DNA from: Pseudactinotalea suaedae
GTDB lineage: Bacteria > Actinomycetota > Actinomycetes > Actinomycetales > Beutenbergiaceae
Direction of reading: 5' to 3'
NCBI RefSeq assembly: GCF_009733815.1
Contig: NZ_WNXY01000004.1
Span: forward strand, 124,001-188,000
DNA length: 64,000 bases
In this document: in pieces, positions 27,879 through 39,606 of the stretch
Numbering within the stretch: the stretch's first letter is position 1
How the letters are laid out: the number at the start of each line of letters is the position of its first letter
Notes under the pieces: generated by a model
What the model saw: the letters and a program-made list of their open reading frames with translations, nothing else
What the model was told of the DNA's origin: nothing
Databases searched by the model: none
Made by a program: the position numbers and the translations under genes

Positions 27879-29620
27879 GCGGGCACGCCGAGTCGCCCGA
27901 GGCGCCCGCCACCATCCCGGTGGCGACCACGCGCGAGGTCTGGCGGACCTGCGCGGCGCTGCTCCGCCGTCGGACCTGGCTCGTGGTGCTCGTCGGGCTG
28001 GCGTTCGTGGTCGCGGCGGCCGCCGGTCTGGTGCTGCCCACGGCGCTGGGGCGCATCGTCGACCTCGCGACGTCGCCGTCGAGCACCGAGGCGGACGTGT
28101 GGCGGCTGGGCGGGTGGATGGCTGCCGGTGCACTCGTGCAGGCGGTCGCCACCGGCGCCGGTGCCATCGGGGCGGCCGCGCTGGTGGAGAACCTGCTCGC
28201 TGAGCTGCGGGAGCGGCTCGTGCGCCGGTCGTTGCAGCTGCCGCGCCGGGTCGTCGAACGGGTGGGTACCGGCGACCTCACCTCGCGCGCGAGCGACGAC
28301 GTGGCCCAGGTCGCGATGGGGCTGCCGAACGCGATCCCGACCGTGGCCGCCTCGGGTTTCACGCTCGTGCTCACGGCGATCGCGCTGACGGTGCTGCAGC
28401 CCTGGTTCGCGCTCGTGGTGGTCACGGTGGTGCCGCTGCAGGTGCTCGCGCTGCGCTCCTACCTGCGGAAGGCGCCGCCGCTCTACGCCGCCGAGCGCGC
28501 GGCCCTGGGCGTGCGCGCCCACCACGTGCTCGCGGCGCTGCGCGGGCTCCCGACCGTGCAGGCGTTCGGGCTCGGCGCGCTGCACGCGACGCGGATCGGC
28601 GTCGCGTCCTGGGAGGTGGTGCGGCTGTCGCTGCGGGCGCGCGCGGTCCTCAACACGTTCTTCGCCCGGCTCAACACGGCCGAGCTCGTGGGCATGTCGA
28701 CGATCCTCGTGGTCGCGTTCGTGCTCGTGGGCCGCGACGAGCTGACGATCGGTGGCGCCACCACGGCGATGCTGCTGTTCCTGCAGCTGTTCGGGCCGAT
28801 GATGGGGCTGCTGCTGCTCATCGACGAGCTGCAGTCGGCGCTCGCGTCGCTGGCCCGGATCGTCGGCGTGACCCAGATGGAGACCGGGGACGACGACCAG
28901 CGCCGGCCTGGCGGATCGACACCGGTCGCGGCCGCGGGCGTCCGCTTCGGCTACGGCTCCGACCCGGTGCTGCACGAGGTGGACCTGCAGGTGGCGCCCG
29001 GTGAGCGGGTGGCGGTGGTGGGGACCTCGGGCGCCGGGAAGTCGACGCTCGCTGCGCTCGTGGCCGGCGTGCACGCCCCGTGGTCAGGCAGGGTCGAGGT
29101 CAGCGACGACGCCCACGCCCGCACCGTGCTCATCAGCCAGGAGGTGCACGTCTTCGCCGGAACGGTGCGCGACAACATCACGCTGGCGCTCCCCGGGGCC
29201 GACGACGACGCGGTCCGCGCGGCGCTGGCCGCGGTCGGCGGCTCGGATGTCATCGCGGCGTTGCCCGCGGGCCTGGACACCGAGGTCGGGCCGCACGCGC
29301 ACACCCTCACGGTCGCGCAGGCGCAGCTGGTGGCGTTGGCCCGGGCGCACCTCGCCGATCCGGCGCTGGTGCTGCTCGACGAGGCGACCGCCGAAGCCGG
29401 CTCCGCCCACGGCGCGATGCTCGACCGCGCCGCCGACGCCGTCATCGCCGGTCGACCTGCTCTCGTGATCGCGCACCGCCTCGACCAGGCGGTCAGCGCC
29501 GACAGGGTGGTCGTGATGTCCGAGGGCCGGGTGGTCGAGCGGGGCACCCACGAGGAGCTGGTCGCCGCCGGCGGCACCTACGCCGGCCTCTGGTCGGCCT
29601 GGCAGCGCCACCGCCCCTGA
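27875..29620 (+). CDS. ABC exporter subunit 2: intact Walker motifs, degenerate signature
   Basis: 581 residues from ATG 27875 (ATGA overlap with subunit 1). Exporter membrane domain followed by an ATPase domain with Walker A (GTSGAGKST), Q-loop (LISQEVHVF), Walker B (LVLLDEAT) and switch His (LVIAHRLDQ) all present, but the signature LSGGQ is replaced by LTVAQ. In the head-to-tail dimer this subunit's Walker A would face the intact signature of subunit 1, making one good ATP site and one dead site. Heterodimeric exporters of this asymmetric type are known; here the split is nearly complete. The cargo is not predictable from sequence. Confidence 0.9.
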   Translation: MSGHAESPEAPATIPVATTREVWRTCAALLRRRTWLVVLVGLAFVVAAAAGLVLPTALGRIVDLATSPSSTEADVWRLGGWMAAGALVQAVATGAGAIGAAALVENLLAELRERLVRRSLQLPRRVVERVGTGDLTSRASDDVAQVAMGLPNAIPTVAASGFTLVLTAIALTVLQPWFALVVVTVVPLQVLALRSYLRKAPPLYAAERAALGVRAHHVLAALRGLPTVQAFGLGALHATRIGVASWEVVRLSLRARAVLNTFFARLNTAELVGMSTILVVAFVLVGRDELTIGGATTAMLLFLQLFGPMMGLLLLIDELQSALASLARIVGVTQMETGDDDQRRPGGSTPVAAAGVRFGYGSDPVLHEVDLQVAPGERVAVVGTSGAGKSTLAALVAGVHAPWSGRVEVSDDAHARTVLISQEVHVFAGTVRDNITLALPGADDDAVRAALAAVGGSDVIAALPAGLDTEVGPHAHTLTVAQAQLVALARAHLADPALVLLDEATAEAGSAHGAMLDRAADAVIAGRPALVIAHRLDQAVSADRVVVMSEGRVVERGTHEELVAAGGTYAGLWSAWQRHRP

Positions 29621-29626
29621 CCCCGC

Positions 29627-29800
29627 TTTCACCGCACTTTCGACCGGGCCCCGATTTCACCGCACTTTCGGCGCTCTCCCCAGCAGCCGGTTCGAGGTAA
29701 TCGAGGACCACCGCGTGGCCGCTGAATACCTCGAACGCGTCCCCGCCGCAGCCGGTTCGAGGTAAACCAGCGCCTTCTCGTGGTCCCGGATTACCTCGAA
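29627..29800. repeat. Cluster of short intergenic repeats in alternating orientation
   Basis: TTTCACCGCACTTTCG occurs at 29627-29642 and 29655-29670. The 18-bp word GCAGCCGGTTCGAGGTAA occurs at 29683-29700 and 29748-29765. Each is followed about 30 bp later by its inverted core (TACCTCGAA at 29727-29735; TTACCTCGAA at 29791-29800), giving two dyads. The region lies between the rightward ABC genes and the leftward asd. No gene is seen in 29621-29881. Confidence 0.7.
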
Positions 29801-29881
29801 TCAGCGGGGGGGTGTGATGCGTGCCGCGACCGGGGTGAGGGCGCAACCGTGGCGCCACCGCGGGCGCGACCGTGGTCGGCG

Positions 29882-32205
<2,324 letters not shown>

Positions 32206-32307
32206 GGGACTTTTCTCGCAGGTCAAGACAGACAGGGACGATCGAGTGTAGATCCGCCCACCTGATGGACAACGCACCGTCCGTATCGCGGACCGCCCCG
32301 GGCGAGC

Positions 32308-33129
32308 TCACGAGCCCGCGATCACGTCCCACCCGAGCCGCAGGATGAGGGCAGCCACCACGACCACGAAGGCCACCCGGACGAACCGGTTGCCCTTGGC
32401 CACGGCCATCCGCGCCCCGATGTAGGCACCGACGAGGTTCGCGGCGCCGACCATCAGACCCACACCCCACACCACGTGACCGGCGGGCACGAAGAACAGC
32501 AGCGCACCGAAGTTCGTGGCCAGGTTCACGATCTTGGCCAGCGCGGAGGCGGGCAGGAACGCGTACCCGATCACGCCCACCAGCGCCATCACGAGGAAGG
32601 ACCCCGTGCCCGGGCCGAGCAGCCCGTCGTAGAGGCCGATCAGCAACCCGATCCCGGCCGCCGCTCCGTAGTGGCGGTTGCCCTCCCAGCGCAGCTCGGT
32701 GGTCGCCCCCAGCGAGGGCCTGGCGAGGGTGTAGACGAAGACGCCCACCAGCACCACGATGATGATCGGCCGCAGCGCCGACTCCGGGATGTAGGAGGCG
32801 AGGGCGGCGCCGCCGATCGATGCCGCGAGGGCCGCGAGCGCCATCGGCGCGGCCGTTCTCATGTCCGGATGGATGCGCCGGTAGTAGGTGATCGAGCTCG
32901 TCGACGTGCCCATGATCGAGCCGACCTTGTTGGTCGCCAGCGCCTGGACCGCGCTCATCTCGGGGAACAGCACCAGCAGGGCGGGCAGCTGGATCAGCCC
33001 ACCGCCGCCGACCACGGCGTCGATCCACCCCGCTGCCAGGCCCGCGAGGACGAGCAGCAGCACCAGGGTGAGCGTGACCTCGACGTCGCCGAAGCCTGGC
33101 AGCGCGAAGGATCCGGCAGCGAGCAGCAC
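32308..33129 (-). CDS. TauE/SafE family sulfite/sulfonate exporter-like permease
   Basis: 273 residues from GTG 33129, with about eight hydrophobic segments. Family landmarks: GLAAGWIDAVVGGGGLIQLPALL near the start and the repeated half GLYDGLLGPGTGSFLVMALV. These permeases export sulfur- or carbon-containing anions, but the substrate cannot be read from sequence. It lies between lysC and a hypothetical membrane protein on the same strand. Confidence 0.85.
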   Translation of the reverse strand: MLLAAGSFALPGFGDVEVTLTLVLLLVLAGLAAGWIDAVVGGGGLIQLPALLVLFPEMSAVQALATNKVGSIMGTSTSSITYYRRIHPDMRTAAPMALAALAASIGGAALASYIPESALRPIIIVVLVGVFVYTLARPSLGATTELRWEGNRHYGAAAGIGLLIGLYDGLLGPGTGSFLVMALVGVIGYAFLPASALAKIVNLATNFGALLFFVPAGHVVWGVGLMVGAANLVGAYIGARMAVAKGNRFVRVAFVVVVAALILRLGWDVIAGS

Positions 33130-33139
33130 AGCGCTTGGT

Positions 33140-33943
33140 CTACCACGTCGCCGTGGGCGACTCGCTCGGCTCGTCGGTCGGTGGCGCGCTCGGGTCCTCG
33201 GTGGGGGCCTCGCTCGGCTCCTCGGATGGCGCCTCGGTGGGCGTCTCGGACGGCGGCTCGGTCGGCTCCTCCGACGGGGTCTCGCTCGGGGTCTCAGCCG
33301 GGTCCGACGGCGACTCGCTGGGTTCCTCGGTCGGGGTCTCGTCCGTGGTGGGCACCTCGGCGGGCAGCTCGTCCGCTGGATGCGGGGCGGGGGCGGCGCC
33401 GCCGCTGCCGACCTCGGAGATCGTGGTCCCCTCCCGGCCGGACAGCGACTGCCCGGTCGCGAGCTCGAACGCCGTGATGCCTAGCCCGGCGAGCAGGAAC
33501 ACCGCGGCTGCGCTGATGAGCACCCTGGTCCATGCTCGACGGCGGGGCCGTGGTTCCGCCTCGACCTCACCGGCCAGGGCCGCCTGGGTGGGCACACCGG
33601 GAGGGACGGCGCCCACGGTGGTGCGCGACGCCGTCGGGCGGGTACGCATCACCAGGGTCGGGGCGGCCTTGACGGCGAGCGGCGCCTTGGCGATCACCTG
33701 CCGGCCGCGCTGGAGCGAGGCCGAGTACAGCGAGCCGGTGATGCCGGCGACGATGCTTCCGATCGCGGCGCCGACCACGGTGCCCGAGACGCCGAGGCGG
33801 CTGCCGATCACCGCCGCGGTCATCGCCGCGAGGGCGCCGGCGAAGAGCTGGACGAGCGAGAGCTCGATGCGGCCGCGCTTGACCGGTTCGACGTCGTCGG
33901 TCGTCTCGGTCTCGGGGCGGGTGGTGGTCTCGGTCTGCGTCAT
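33140..33943 (-). CDS. Hypothetical membrane protein with Pro/Glu/Ser repeat tail
   Basis: 267 residues from ATG 33943. Residues 27-75 contain a hydrophobic region with a Gly-rich pair (AAVIGSRLGVSGTVVGAAIGSIVAGITGSLYSAS), then a basic cytoplasmic linker and a membrane helix (RVLISAAAVFLLAGLGITAFEL). The last 70 residues are irregular repeats of PSETPTE/EEPSE type, encoded by a low-complexity tract at 33140-33360, and are probably outside the membrane. I do not recognise a function. The repeat tract may vary in length between strains. Confidence 0.7.
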   Translation of the reverse strand: MTQTETTTRPETETTDDVEPVKRGRIELSLVQLFAGALAAMTAAVIGSRLGVSGTVVGAAIGSIVAGITGSLYSASLQRGRQVIAKAPLAVKAAPTLVMRTRPTASRTTVGAVPPGVPTQAALAGEVEAEPRPRRRAWTRVLISAAAVFLLAGLGITAFELATGQSLSGREGTTISEVGSGGAAPAPHPADELPAEVPTTDETPTEEPSESPSDPAETPSETPSEEPTEPPSETPTEAPSEEPSEAPTEDPSAPPTDEPSESPTATW

Positions 33944-34176
33944 GGGTGCGGCATCGGCTCAGGTCGTGGCGGGGCTGGAGGACGCCGCTGTCCATGGCCC
34001 TCAACGGTAGGTCGGCCCGTCATGTTCCACCGCGCCCGGCCGCGGTGAGCCCGCACACAGCAGCCGCGACACGCCGCGGTTTCACGGGATCTCCGCAGCG
34101 TCACCAGGGCGCCTGCGCACCCGTGGCGTCGGCGTGCCGTGCACCGCGCGGGCTCCGGCGACCGGAAGCCGGCGAC

Positions 34177-34767
34177 CTAGCTGCTGGTGTCCCCGTAGAG
34201 GGCGTCGAACTCGGCGTCGGCGGCGGTCTCGTCGTCGACGTCGAGGCGCAGGTGGGCGATCAGCGTCAGCAGCGCACGGGTGGCGCTGGCGGCGCGCTCG
34301 CCCCAGGCCGAGAGGTAGGAGAACTGCCACCACCACAGCGCCTCGGACGCGTGCCCGGCGCGGTGGTGCTGCAGCCCGACGCTCAACGCCTGCGCGATGT
34401 CGGCGAGGTCGTTGGACAGGGAGCCGGTGGTGACCTCGGCGGAGACCAGCGGGTCGGCGACCTCGCGGTACTCGTCGATCCCGTCGAGGACGTTCGCCAG
34501 CGAGGTGCGCAACGGCTCGTGATCGCGATCTGGGCCGTCGTCGGGCTCGAAACGCTCGGAGGGGACGACGTCGACGATCGCACCGAGCCGGGCCCCGGCG
34601 GCGCTCAAATCGGAGACGGCGAGCAGCAGCAGCGGGATCGCGGCGTCGGGTGAGGATCCGGCCGCGACCTCGCGCACGGTGCTGAGGTAGCGCTCGGCGG
34701 TCGCCGCGGTGGTGGCGCCGAGCAGCGTGAGGTCGGCGTCGAGCTCGGGTGAGTCAGCACTAGACAT
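34177..34767 (-). CDS. DUF5063 domain-containing protein
   Basis: 196 residues from ATG 34767, with GGAAGGAGA upstream inside the end of recR. An all-helical protein with acidic ends and a central [31 protein letters not shown]5063 proteins are commonly found directly after recR in Actinobacteria, as here (8-bp overlap). Function unknown; the link to dnaX-recR suggests a role near replication or repair. The following 233-bp gap (33944-34176) shows nothing recognisable. Confidence 0.8.
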   Translation of the reverse strand: MSSADSPELDADLTLLGATTAATAERYLSTVREVAAGSSPDAAIPLLLLAVSDLSAAGARLGAIVDVVPSERFEPDDGPDRDHEPLRTSLANVLDGIDEYREVADPLVSAEVTTGSLSNDLADIAQALSVGLQHHRAGHASEALWWWQFSYLSAWGERAASATRALLTLIAHLRLDVDDETAADAEFDALYGDTSS

Positions 34768-35359
34768 CGACGGTTCTCCTTCCTTCGAACGCCCGGCCGA
34801 GGGTCACCTCGTCGGCGTACTCGAGGTCGCCGCCGACGGGCAGGCCGGAGGCAAGCCGGGAGACGGTGAGCCCGAGCGGACGCAGCATCCGGATGAGGTA
34901 GGTGGCGGTGGCCTCGCCCTCGACGTTGGGGTCGGTGGCGATGATGACCTCGGTGACCTCGCCATCGGCGAGCCGGGTCATCAGCTCACGGATGCGCAGG
35001 TTGTCGGGGCCGACGCCCTCGATCGGGTTGATGGCGCCGCCGAGCACGTGGTAGCGGCCGCGGAACTCGCGGGTGCGTTCGATCGCGACGACATCCTTGG
35101 CCTCCTCGACGACGCAGAGCACGGCGCCGTTGCGACGGGTGTCGCGGCAGATCCGGCACTGGGTCTCCTCGGAGATGTTGCCGCAGATCTCGCAGAAGCG
35201 GACCTTCTCCTTGACCACACGCAGCGCGGTGGCGAGGCGGCTGACGTCGGCGGGGTCGGAGGCGAGGATGTAGAACGCGATCCGTTGCGCGCTCTTGGGC
35301 CCGACGCCGGGCAGCCGGCCGAGCTCTTCGACCAGGTCCTGCAGTGCACCATCGAACAT
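34760..35359 (-). CDS. recR: Recombination mediator RecR
   Basis: 199 residues, normal length. Helix-hairpin-helix [18 protein letters not shown], a four-Cys zinc finger (CEICGN...CRIC), the TOPRIM domain ([31 protein letters not shown]) and a Walker-B-like end. It acts with RecF/RecO in loading RecA. The start overlaps the dnaX stop (TGATG) and the end overlaps the DUF5063 gene. Confidence 0.96.
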   Translation of the reverse strand: MFDGALQDLVEELGRLPGVGPKSAQRIAFYILASDPADVSRLATALRVVKEKVRFCEICGNISEETQCRICRDTRRNGAVLCVVEEAKDVVAIERTREFRGRYHVLGGAINPIEGVGPDNLRIRELMTRLADGEVTEVIIATDPNVEGEATATYLIRMLRPLGLTVSRLASGLPVGGDLEYADEVTLGRAFEGRRTVDV

Positions 35360-37569
35360 CAGCGGCGATCCTCATCGAAGTACTCGTCGATCACGGTTCC
35401 GCCCAGCATCCGCGTGACGAGCGGCGCCCCGACCAGTCCCGAGTCCTCGAGGTTGGGGTCGGAGGCATCGGGCTCGTCGACGACGGCGTTGGGCGCGGGG
35501 GCTGCTGCGGCCTGGGCCGCCTGGATGCGCTCGCGCGCGGACCGGACGGGCGGCGCGGGCTCGGACGGCGGTTCGGCCGGCGGAGGTTCCTCGGCGGGCG
35601 GCTGCCCGGGGTCGTCCTCCCACGGCGGCCGGCGGTCCGGCCCGGAGGCCTGTGGCTGCGGCGCCGACGTGGCGCCGTTGTCGCGGGCGCGCTGCGGGGC
35701 GGGCTCCTGCGCGCGGGGCTGCGGGGCCGGCTGGCTCGGTGCGGGCTCGGGCTGGCGGGCCGGTCGGGCCCAGTCGGCTGCGGCTTCGGCGGCCCGGTCG
35801 ACCGGCGGTGCCGCAGCGGCGGTCGCGACCGGCCCCTCCCCCTCCACCACGGCCTCGATCCGGGCCTCCAGGCCGAGCGTCTCCGTGAGCGCGCGCTGCA
35901 GCGGCTCGGTGTGCGGGCCGTTGCGGAAGGTCGAGACGAGGCCGGAGCTGGGGAACCCGATCTTGAGCACGCCGCCGCTGAGATCGACGACCTGCGCGTT
36001 CTGTGCGAGTGCCCACGTGATGCGGCGCACCTGCGCCAGTGTGCTCAGCACCTCGGGCCAGCGGTGCCGCACCTGCTCGGTGGTGAGGCCGTCGGTCGCC
36101 CCTGCCGTGGGGGTGGCGACGGGCTCGACCTGCTGTACCGGGGCGGGCTGCGGCTCCGGCTGCTGCTCGGCCGGAGCGGGGCGGGACGGCCGCACCGGTT
36201 GCTCGGGCGCGGGAAGTGCTTCCGCGGGAGCGGTGGCGATCGGCTGGGGCGCTTCCGCGGAAGCGCTCGGTGCGCTCTCGGCCGCTTCCGCGGAAGCGGC
36301 AGGCGGGACGTCCGCGACCGCTGCTCGCGCAGGCTCGGGTGTGGCGGCGACGGGCTGGGCGGTCTGGACGGGCGGGGCGACGACGGCGATCGGCCGGCCG
36401 GTCGCCAGGCCGGCCCCGCCGGCCTCCAACCGCTCGAGGCGAGCGTTGACGCCGTCGACCCCGTCATCGGCAGCCGGCAGCAGCAGCCGGGCGCAGAGCA
36501 GCTCGAGCTGCAGCCGGGGCGAGGTGGCGCCGACCATCTCGGTGAGTGCGAGGTTGGTGAGGTCGGCGGCGCGGGATGCGTTCGCGAGCCCGAGGTGCTG
36601 GGCCTGCGTGCGCATCCGCTCGAGCTGGTCGGCGGGCACGGTGCGCAGCACGGATCCGGCCTGCTCCCCCGCGGCCAGCACCACGATGAGGTCGCGCAGC
36701 CGCTCCAGCAGGTCCTCGACGAACCGGCGCGGCGCGTGCCCTGTGGAGATCACGCGGTCGACGACTCGGAACAGGCTGGCACCGTCGCGTGCGGCGAGCG
36801 CCTCGGCGGCGTCGTCGAGGAGGGTGGCGTGCGTGAAGCCGAGCAGCGCGACGGCACGCTCGTAGGTGACGCCCTCGTCCGAGGCCCCGGCGATCAGCTG
36901 GTCGAGGACCGAGAGCGAGTCGCGGACCGACCCACCCCCGGCGCGCACCACGAGCGGCAGCACCCCGGCGGCGACCTGGACGCCTTCCTCGTCGGCGATC
37001 TTGCCGAGGTAGTCGAGCAGCTGCTCTGGCGGAACGAGCCGGAACGGGTAGTGGTGCGTGCGCGACCGGATCGTGCCGATGACCTTCTCGGGCTCGGTGG
37101 TCGCGAACACGAACTTGACGTGCTCGGGCGGCTCCTCGACGAGCTTGAGCAGGGCGTTGAAACCCTGCGTGGTGACCATGTGGGCCTCGTCGATGATGAA
37201 GATCTTGTAGCGGTCGCGCGCGGGCGCGAACGCGGCGCGCTCGCGCAGCTCGCGGGCGTCGTCGACACCACCGTGGGAGGCGGCGTCGAGCTCGACGACA
37301 TCGAGCGAGCCGGTGCCACCGCGGGCGAGGTCGACGCACGAGTCGCACGTGCCGCAGGGGGTGTCGGTGGGCCCGTTGGCGCAGTTGAGACAGCGGGCGA
37401 AGATGCGTGCGGAGGTGGTCTTGCCGCACCCTCGCGGGCCGGAGAACAGGTAGGCGTGGGTGACGCGGCCGCCGCGCAGCGCCGCCATCAGGGGGTCGGT
37501 GACGTGCTCCTGGCCGATGACGTCGGCGAAGGAGTCCGGCCGGTAGCGGCGGTACAACGCGGTGCTCAC
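35359..37569 (-). CDS. dnaX: DNA polymerase III subunit gamma/tau
   Basis: 736 residues from GTG 37569. Clamp-loader ATPase: [18 protein letters not shown], Walker A ([16 protein letters not shown]), four zinc Cys ([19 protein letters not shown]), Walker B (FIIDEAHM), sensor 1 ([11 protein letters not shown]) and [11 protein letters not shown]. Domain III follows to about 365. A Pro/Ala-rich linker of more than 100 residues and the tau-specific C-terminus end in [14 protein letters not shown]. It assembles the beta clamp at replication forks. The linker region holds three near-identical palindromes. No A-rich slippery frameshift site was noticed. Confidence 0.96.
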   Translation of the reverse strand: MSTALYRRYRPDSFADVIGQEHVTDPLMAALRGGRVTHAYLFSGPRGCGKTTSARIFARCLNCANGPTDTPCGTCDSCVDLARGGTGSLDVVELDAASHGGVDDARELRERAAFAPARDRYKIFIIDEAHMVTTQGFNALLKLVEEPPEHVKFVFATTEPEKVIGTIRSRTHHYPFRLVPPEQLLDYLGKIADEEGVQVAAGVLPLVVRAGGGSVRDSLSVLDQLIAGASDEGVTYERAVALLGFTHATLLDDAAEALAARDGASLFRVVDRVISTGHAPRRFVEDLLERLRDLIVVLAAGEQAGSVLRTVPADQLERMRTQAQHLGLANASRAADLTNLALTEMVGATSPRLQLELLCARLLLPAADDGVDGVNARLERLEAGGAGLATGRPIAVVAPPVQTAQPVAATPEPARAAVADVPPAASAEAAESAPSASAEAPQPIATAPAEALPAPEQPVRPSRPAPAEQQPEPQPAPVQQVEPVATPTAGATDGLTTEQVRHRWPEVLSTLAQVRRITWALAQNAQVVDLSGGVLKIGFPSSGLVSTFRNGPHTEPLQRALTETLGLEARIEAVVEGEGPVATAAAAPPVDRAAEAAADWARPARQPEPAPSQPAPQPRAQEPAPQRARDNGATSAPQPQASGPDRRPPWEDDPGQPPAEEPPPAEPPSEPAPPVRSARERIQAAQAAAAPAPNAVVDEPDASDPNLEDSGLVGAPLVTRMLGGTVIDEYFDEDRR
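36218..36300. repeat. Three palindromes inside the dnaX linker
   Basis: GCTTCCGCGGAAGC-type palindromes occur at 36249-36266 (18 bp perfect) and 36281-36300 (20 bp perfect), with an imperfect copy at 36218-36231. They encode repeated Ala-Ser-Ala-Glu-Ala in the flexible linker and are spaced 32-33 bp apart. Confidence 0.6.
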
Positions 37570-37647
37570 CCGGCCACTCTAGGCGGGGACACCGACACCG
37601 GTCAGCCCGGTCGCCGCGGACCGTGGACGAGGGTCACGCGGAGACGT

Positions 37648-37744
37648 GAAGACCCCTCGCGCACCCATCAGAGCCCGCCTGCCCTTGCTGCCTTCCGGCC
37701 CTGGGGGAGTTCAGCGAGATGACGCCGCGCGAGGGGCTGGCACC
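37648..37744 (-). ncRNA. ffs: Signal recognition particle RNA (4.5S type)
   Basis: On the minus strand the conserved SRP domain IV hairpin is present: CAGGGCCGGAAGGCAGCAAG, flanked by GAACTCCCC and GGGCAGG. The outer stem pairs GCCAGCCCCTCGCGC with GCGCGAGGGGTC. The position directly upstream of dnaX is usual in Actinobacteria. The exact ends are estimated from the pairing. Confidence 0.92.
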
Positions 37745-37773
37745 CAGTCTAGGCGATGCTCGGAGGTGGCTGA

Positions 37774-37998
37774 TCACGTCAGCGCGGGCCGCCCGCGCCG
37801 GGGCCGGGCGAAGTCCTTTCCACACTCGCGACACCGCTGGTCAGGCATCGCCCAGTCCCCGTTCTCGTCGACGGTGACGCAGCACCCGCCGATGACGACC
37901 TCACCCCGCTCGGCCGCTTCCATCACCGACGGGTCCGGCATGCCATAAACGATCTTGGCGATGTCACGGCTGCCGCAGCTCGGGCACGTCCTGGCCAT
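37774..37998 (-). CDS. Small zinc-ribbon protein
   Basis: 74 residues from ATG 37998, with GGAGGGGAG seven bases upstream. Two CxxC pairs (CPSCGSRD at the start; CRECGKDF near the end) plus a central GGCCVTVDENGDWAMPDQ give a rubredoxin-like zinc ribbon. The tail is basic (RPRRGRPALT). Short zinc ribbons of this type are widespread and mostly uncharacterised. An upstream in-frame start at 38100 is less likely because the ribbon begins right after the chosen start. Confidence 0.75.
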   Translation of the reverse strand: MARTCPSCGSRDIAKIVYGMPDPSVMEAAERGEVVIGGCCVTVDENGDWAMPDQRCRECGKDFARPRRGRPALT

Positions 37999-38133
37999 GC
38001 GCTCCCCTCCCTGGCGCCGGCCCGCCCGACGCGCAGGACCACTCCAGCACCGACCCCCGACATCGCGAGATCGGAAGAGCGTGAGGGTGGGTCGCGTCAC
38101 CTCTTTGCGGCCAGGAGCACGGCTCGGGTCCGG

Positions 38134-38139
38134 TATCCT
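38134..38139 (+). promoter_or_regulatory. -10 box of tRNA-Ser
   Basis: TATCCT ends 11 bp before the mature tRNA 5' end, the same hexamer and nearly the same spacing as before tRNA-Pro (17936-17941). Confidence 0.5.
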
Positions 38140-38150
38140 CGTCTGGCCCA

Positions 38151-38238
38151 GGAGGATTCGCCTAGTGGCCTATGGCGCACGCTTGGAAAGCGTGTTGGGT
38201 GCAAGCCCTCGGGGGTTCGAATCCCCCATCCTCCGCCA
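38151..38238 (+). tRNA. tRNA-Ser (anticodon GGA)
   Basis: Acceptor GGAGGAT/ATCCTCC, discriminator G and an encoded CCA. The anticodon stem CACGC/GCGTG encloses TTGGAAA (GGA). The long variable arm is TTGGGTGCAAGCCCTC and the T arm is GGGGGTTCGAATCCCCC. Its 3' end doubles as the left attachment site of the island; the integrated element restores the full tRNA sequence. Confidence 0.97.
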
Positions 38239-38246
38239 GCAGTCCT
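38221..38246 (+). repeat. attL: left direct repeat of the genomic island
   Basis: 26 bp covering the tRNA-Ser T-arm/acceptor end and 8 bp beyond CCA are repeated exactly at 63190-63215. After one mismatch, a further GAGATC is shared. Weaker similarity continues to a TTTCGGCTAGAT word on both sides. Confidence 0.93.
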
Positions 38247-38337
38247 TGAGATCCCTTGGGAATCCGCCGTTTTCGGCTAGATTCCGCGGTTTCTGGACCT
38301 TTCCCTGATCAGCACCAGTGGGCACAGATCAGCAGGT

Positions 38338-38386
38338 TGTGACAGAATTTCTGTCACACAGCTGTCACAGACCGCGCGTGTGACAG
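38338..38386. promoter_or_regulatory. Four CTGTCACA/TGTGACAG repeats: arm-type integrase sites or int operator
   Basis: TGTGACAG at 38338-38345 and 38379-38386, CTGTCACA at 38351-38358 and 38362-38369. Inverted pairs lie between attL and the integrase start. One exact copy and one near copy occur next to attR (63123-63130, 63134-63141), which is the layout expected for integrase arm-binding sites. Confidence 0.6.
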
Positions 38387-38406
38387 CGTTCGCGGAAGGT
38401 CCAAGG

Positions 38407-39606
38407 ATGGCCACCGGAGCCCTGCCCCGAGGTATCACAAGGTACCGAGATCGCTACCGGGTGCGCCTGGACGTCAACGGCGCCACCCATGCCCTGGGCG
38501 TATTCGACACTCTCGGCGATGCTCGTGCGGCGCTCGACATCGCCAAGGGCGAGCGCGCCCGCGGCACCTTCGTGCCACCGGCCCAGATCCGCGCCGAGCA
38601 GCGCGCGGCACGGATCAAGGCCGAGGCCGACGCCCTGACGCTCGGCCAGTGGGCCGAGCAGTGGCTGGAGGCCCTTGCGGCCAACCCCGACCGCTCCCCC
38701 TCGACCGTGCTCTCGTATCGGTCGGTGCTGCGCACGCACGTGCTGCCCGAGCTGGGCAGCACCCGCCTGGTCGACCTCACCCCGCAGCAGGTCGCCGCCC
38801 ACCTCGCGGCGCTGCGCGCCATGCCGTCGAAGCGCCACCCGGGTGCGCGGGCAAACGGCGTGGCACCGAACGCAGCGAGAGTGCTGCGCTCGTGCCTCAA
38901 TGCCGCAGTCAGACGACCGGACATCGGCCTGGCGTCGTTCACGTTCCCGGAGGCACCGTCACAGACTCAGGTCCGCCCGGAAGAGGACGACGGCGACGTG
39001 GCGACGCCCGAACAAGTCGCCGCCATGGCTGCCGCGATGCCTGAGCATCTCCGCGCCGCCGTGTTGCTGGCCGCCTGGTGCGCTCTACGCCTCGGTGAGG
39101 TGCTCGGGCTCGAGCGCCGCGACCTGGAACTCCTGGACGACCCGGCGCGCGCCGTGCTGCATGTCCGCCGCCAATGGAACACGAAGGCCGGGCGACTGAC
39201 GGACCCGAAGCGCGGCAGCAAGCGCAGCGTCGCGATCCCGGCCTCCCTGCTACCGATCCTGAGTGACCACATCGAGACCCACGCGGCCCCAGGCCGCGAC
39301 GGCCCGCTCTTCACTCTCCCAACGCGCCGCGGCCGCCGCATCTCCCAGACGGCGTTCGACCGCTACTGGCGTGATGCGCGGAAGGCAGCTAGCCGCGAGT
39401 CCTTCCGCTTCCACAGCCTCCGCCACACCGGCCTGACGGAGTACGCACGCCAGGGCGCGACCCTCGCCGACCTCCTCGAGCGCGGCGGCCACACGGACGT
39501 GTCGGTTGCGCTGAAGTACCAGCACGCCTCGGCTCAGCGAGACCGGGAGCTGACTGCTCGGCTCGATGATGTTGTGGTGATCGCGGCGGTCGCAGACGAA
39601 GCCTGA
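38407..39606 (+). CDS. Tyrosine-type site-specific integrase
   Basis: 399 residues from ATG 38407. An N-terminal AP2/arm-binding-like segment (MATGALPRGITRYRDRYRVR), a SAM-like core-binding domain (LTLGQWAEQWLEAL...), and the catalytic domain with Arg228 (CALRLGEVLGL), Lys in the KRGSKRSVAIP turn, His336/Arg339 (HSLRHTGL), His362 (GGHTD) and nucleophile Tyr371 (ALKYQHAS). All catalytic residues are intact, so the island may still be mobile. It faces away from the tRNA with attL directly upstream. No excisionase gene is visible nearby. Confidence 0.93.
   Translation: MATGALPRGITRYRDRYRVRLDVNGATHALGVFDTLGDARAALDIAKGERARGTFVPPAQIRAEQRAARIKAEADALTLGQWAEQWLEALAANPDRSPSTVLSYRSVLRTHVLPELGSTRLVDLTPQQVAAHLAALRAMPSKRHPGARANGVAPNAARVLRSCLNAAVRRPDIGLASFTFPEAPSQTQVRPEEDDGDVATPEQVAAMAAAMPEHLRAAVLLAAWCALRLGEVLGLERRDLELLDDPARAVLHVRRQWNTKAGRLTDPKRGSKRSVAIPASLLPILSDHIETHAAPGRDGPLFTLPTRRGRRISQTAFDRYWRDARKAASRESFRFHSLRHTGLTEYARQGATLADLLERGGHTDVSVALKYQHASAQRDRELTARLDDVVVIAAVADEA

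Noticed and set aside
33140-33360. Tandem repeat tract as a minisatellite or regulatory array
   Set aside because: It is in frame and encodes the Pro/Glu/Ser-rich tail of a membrane protein, so it is explained as coding low complexity.
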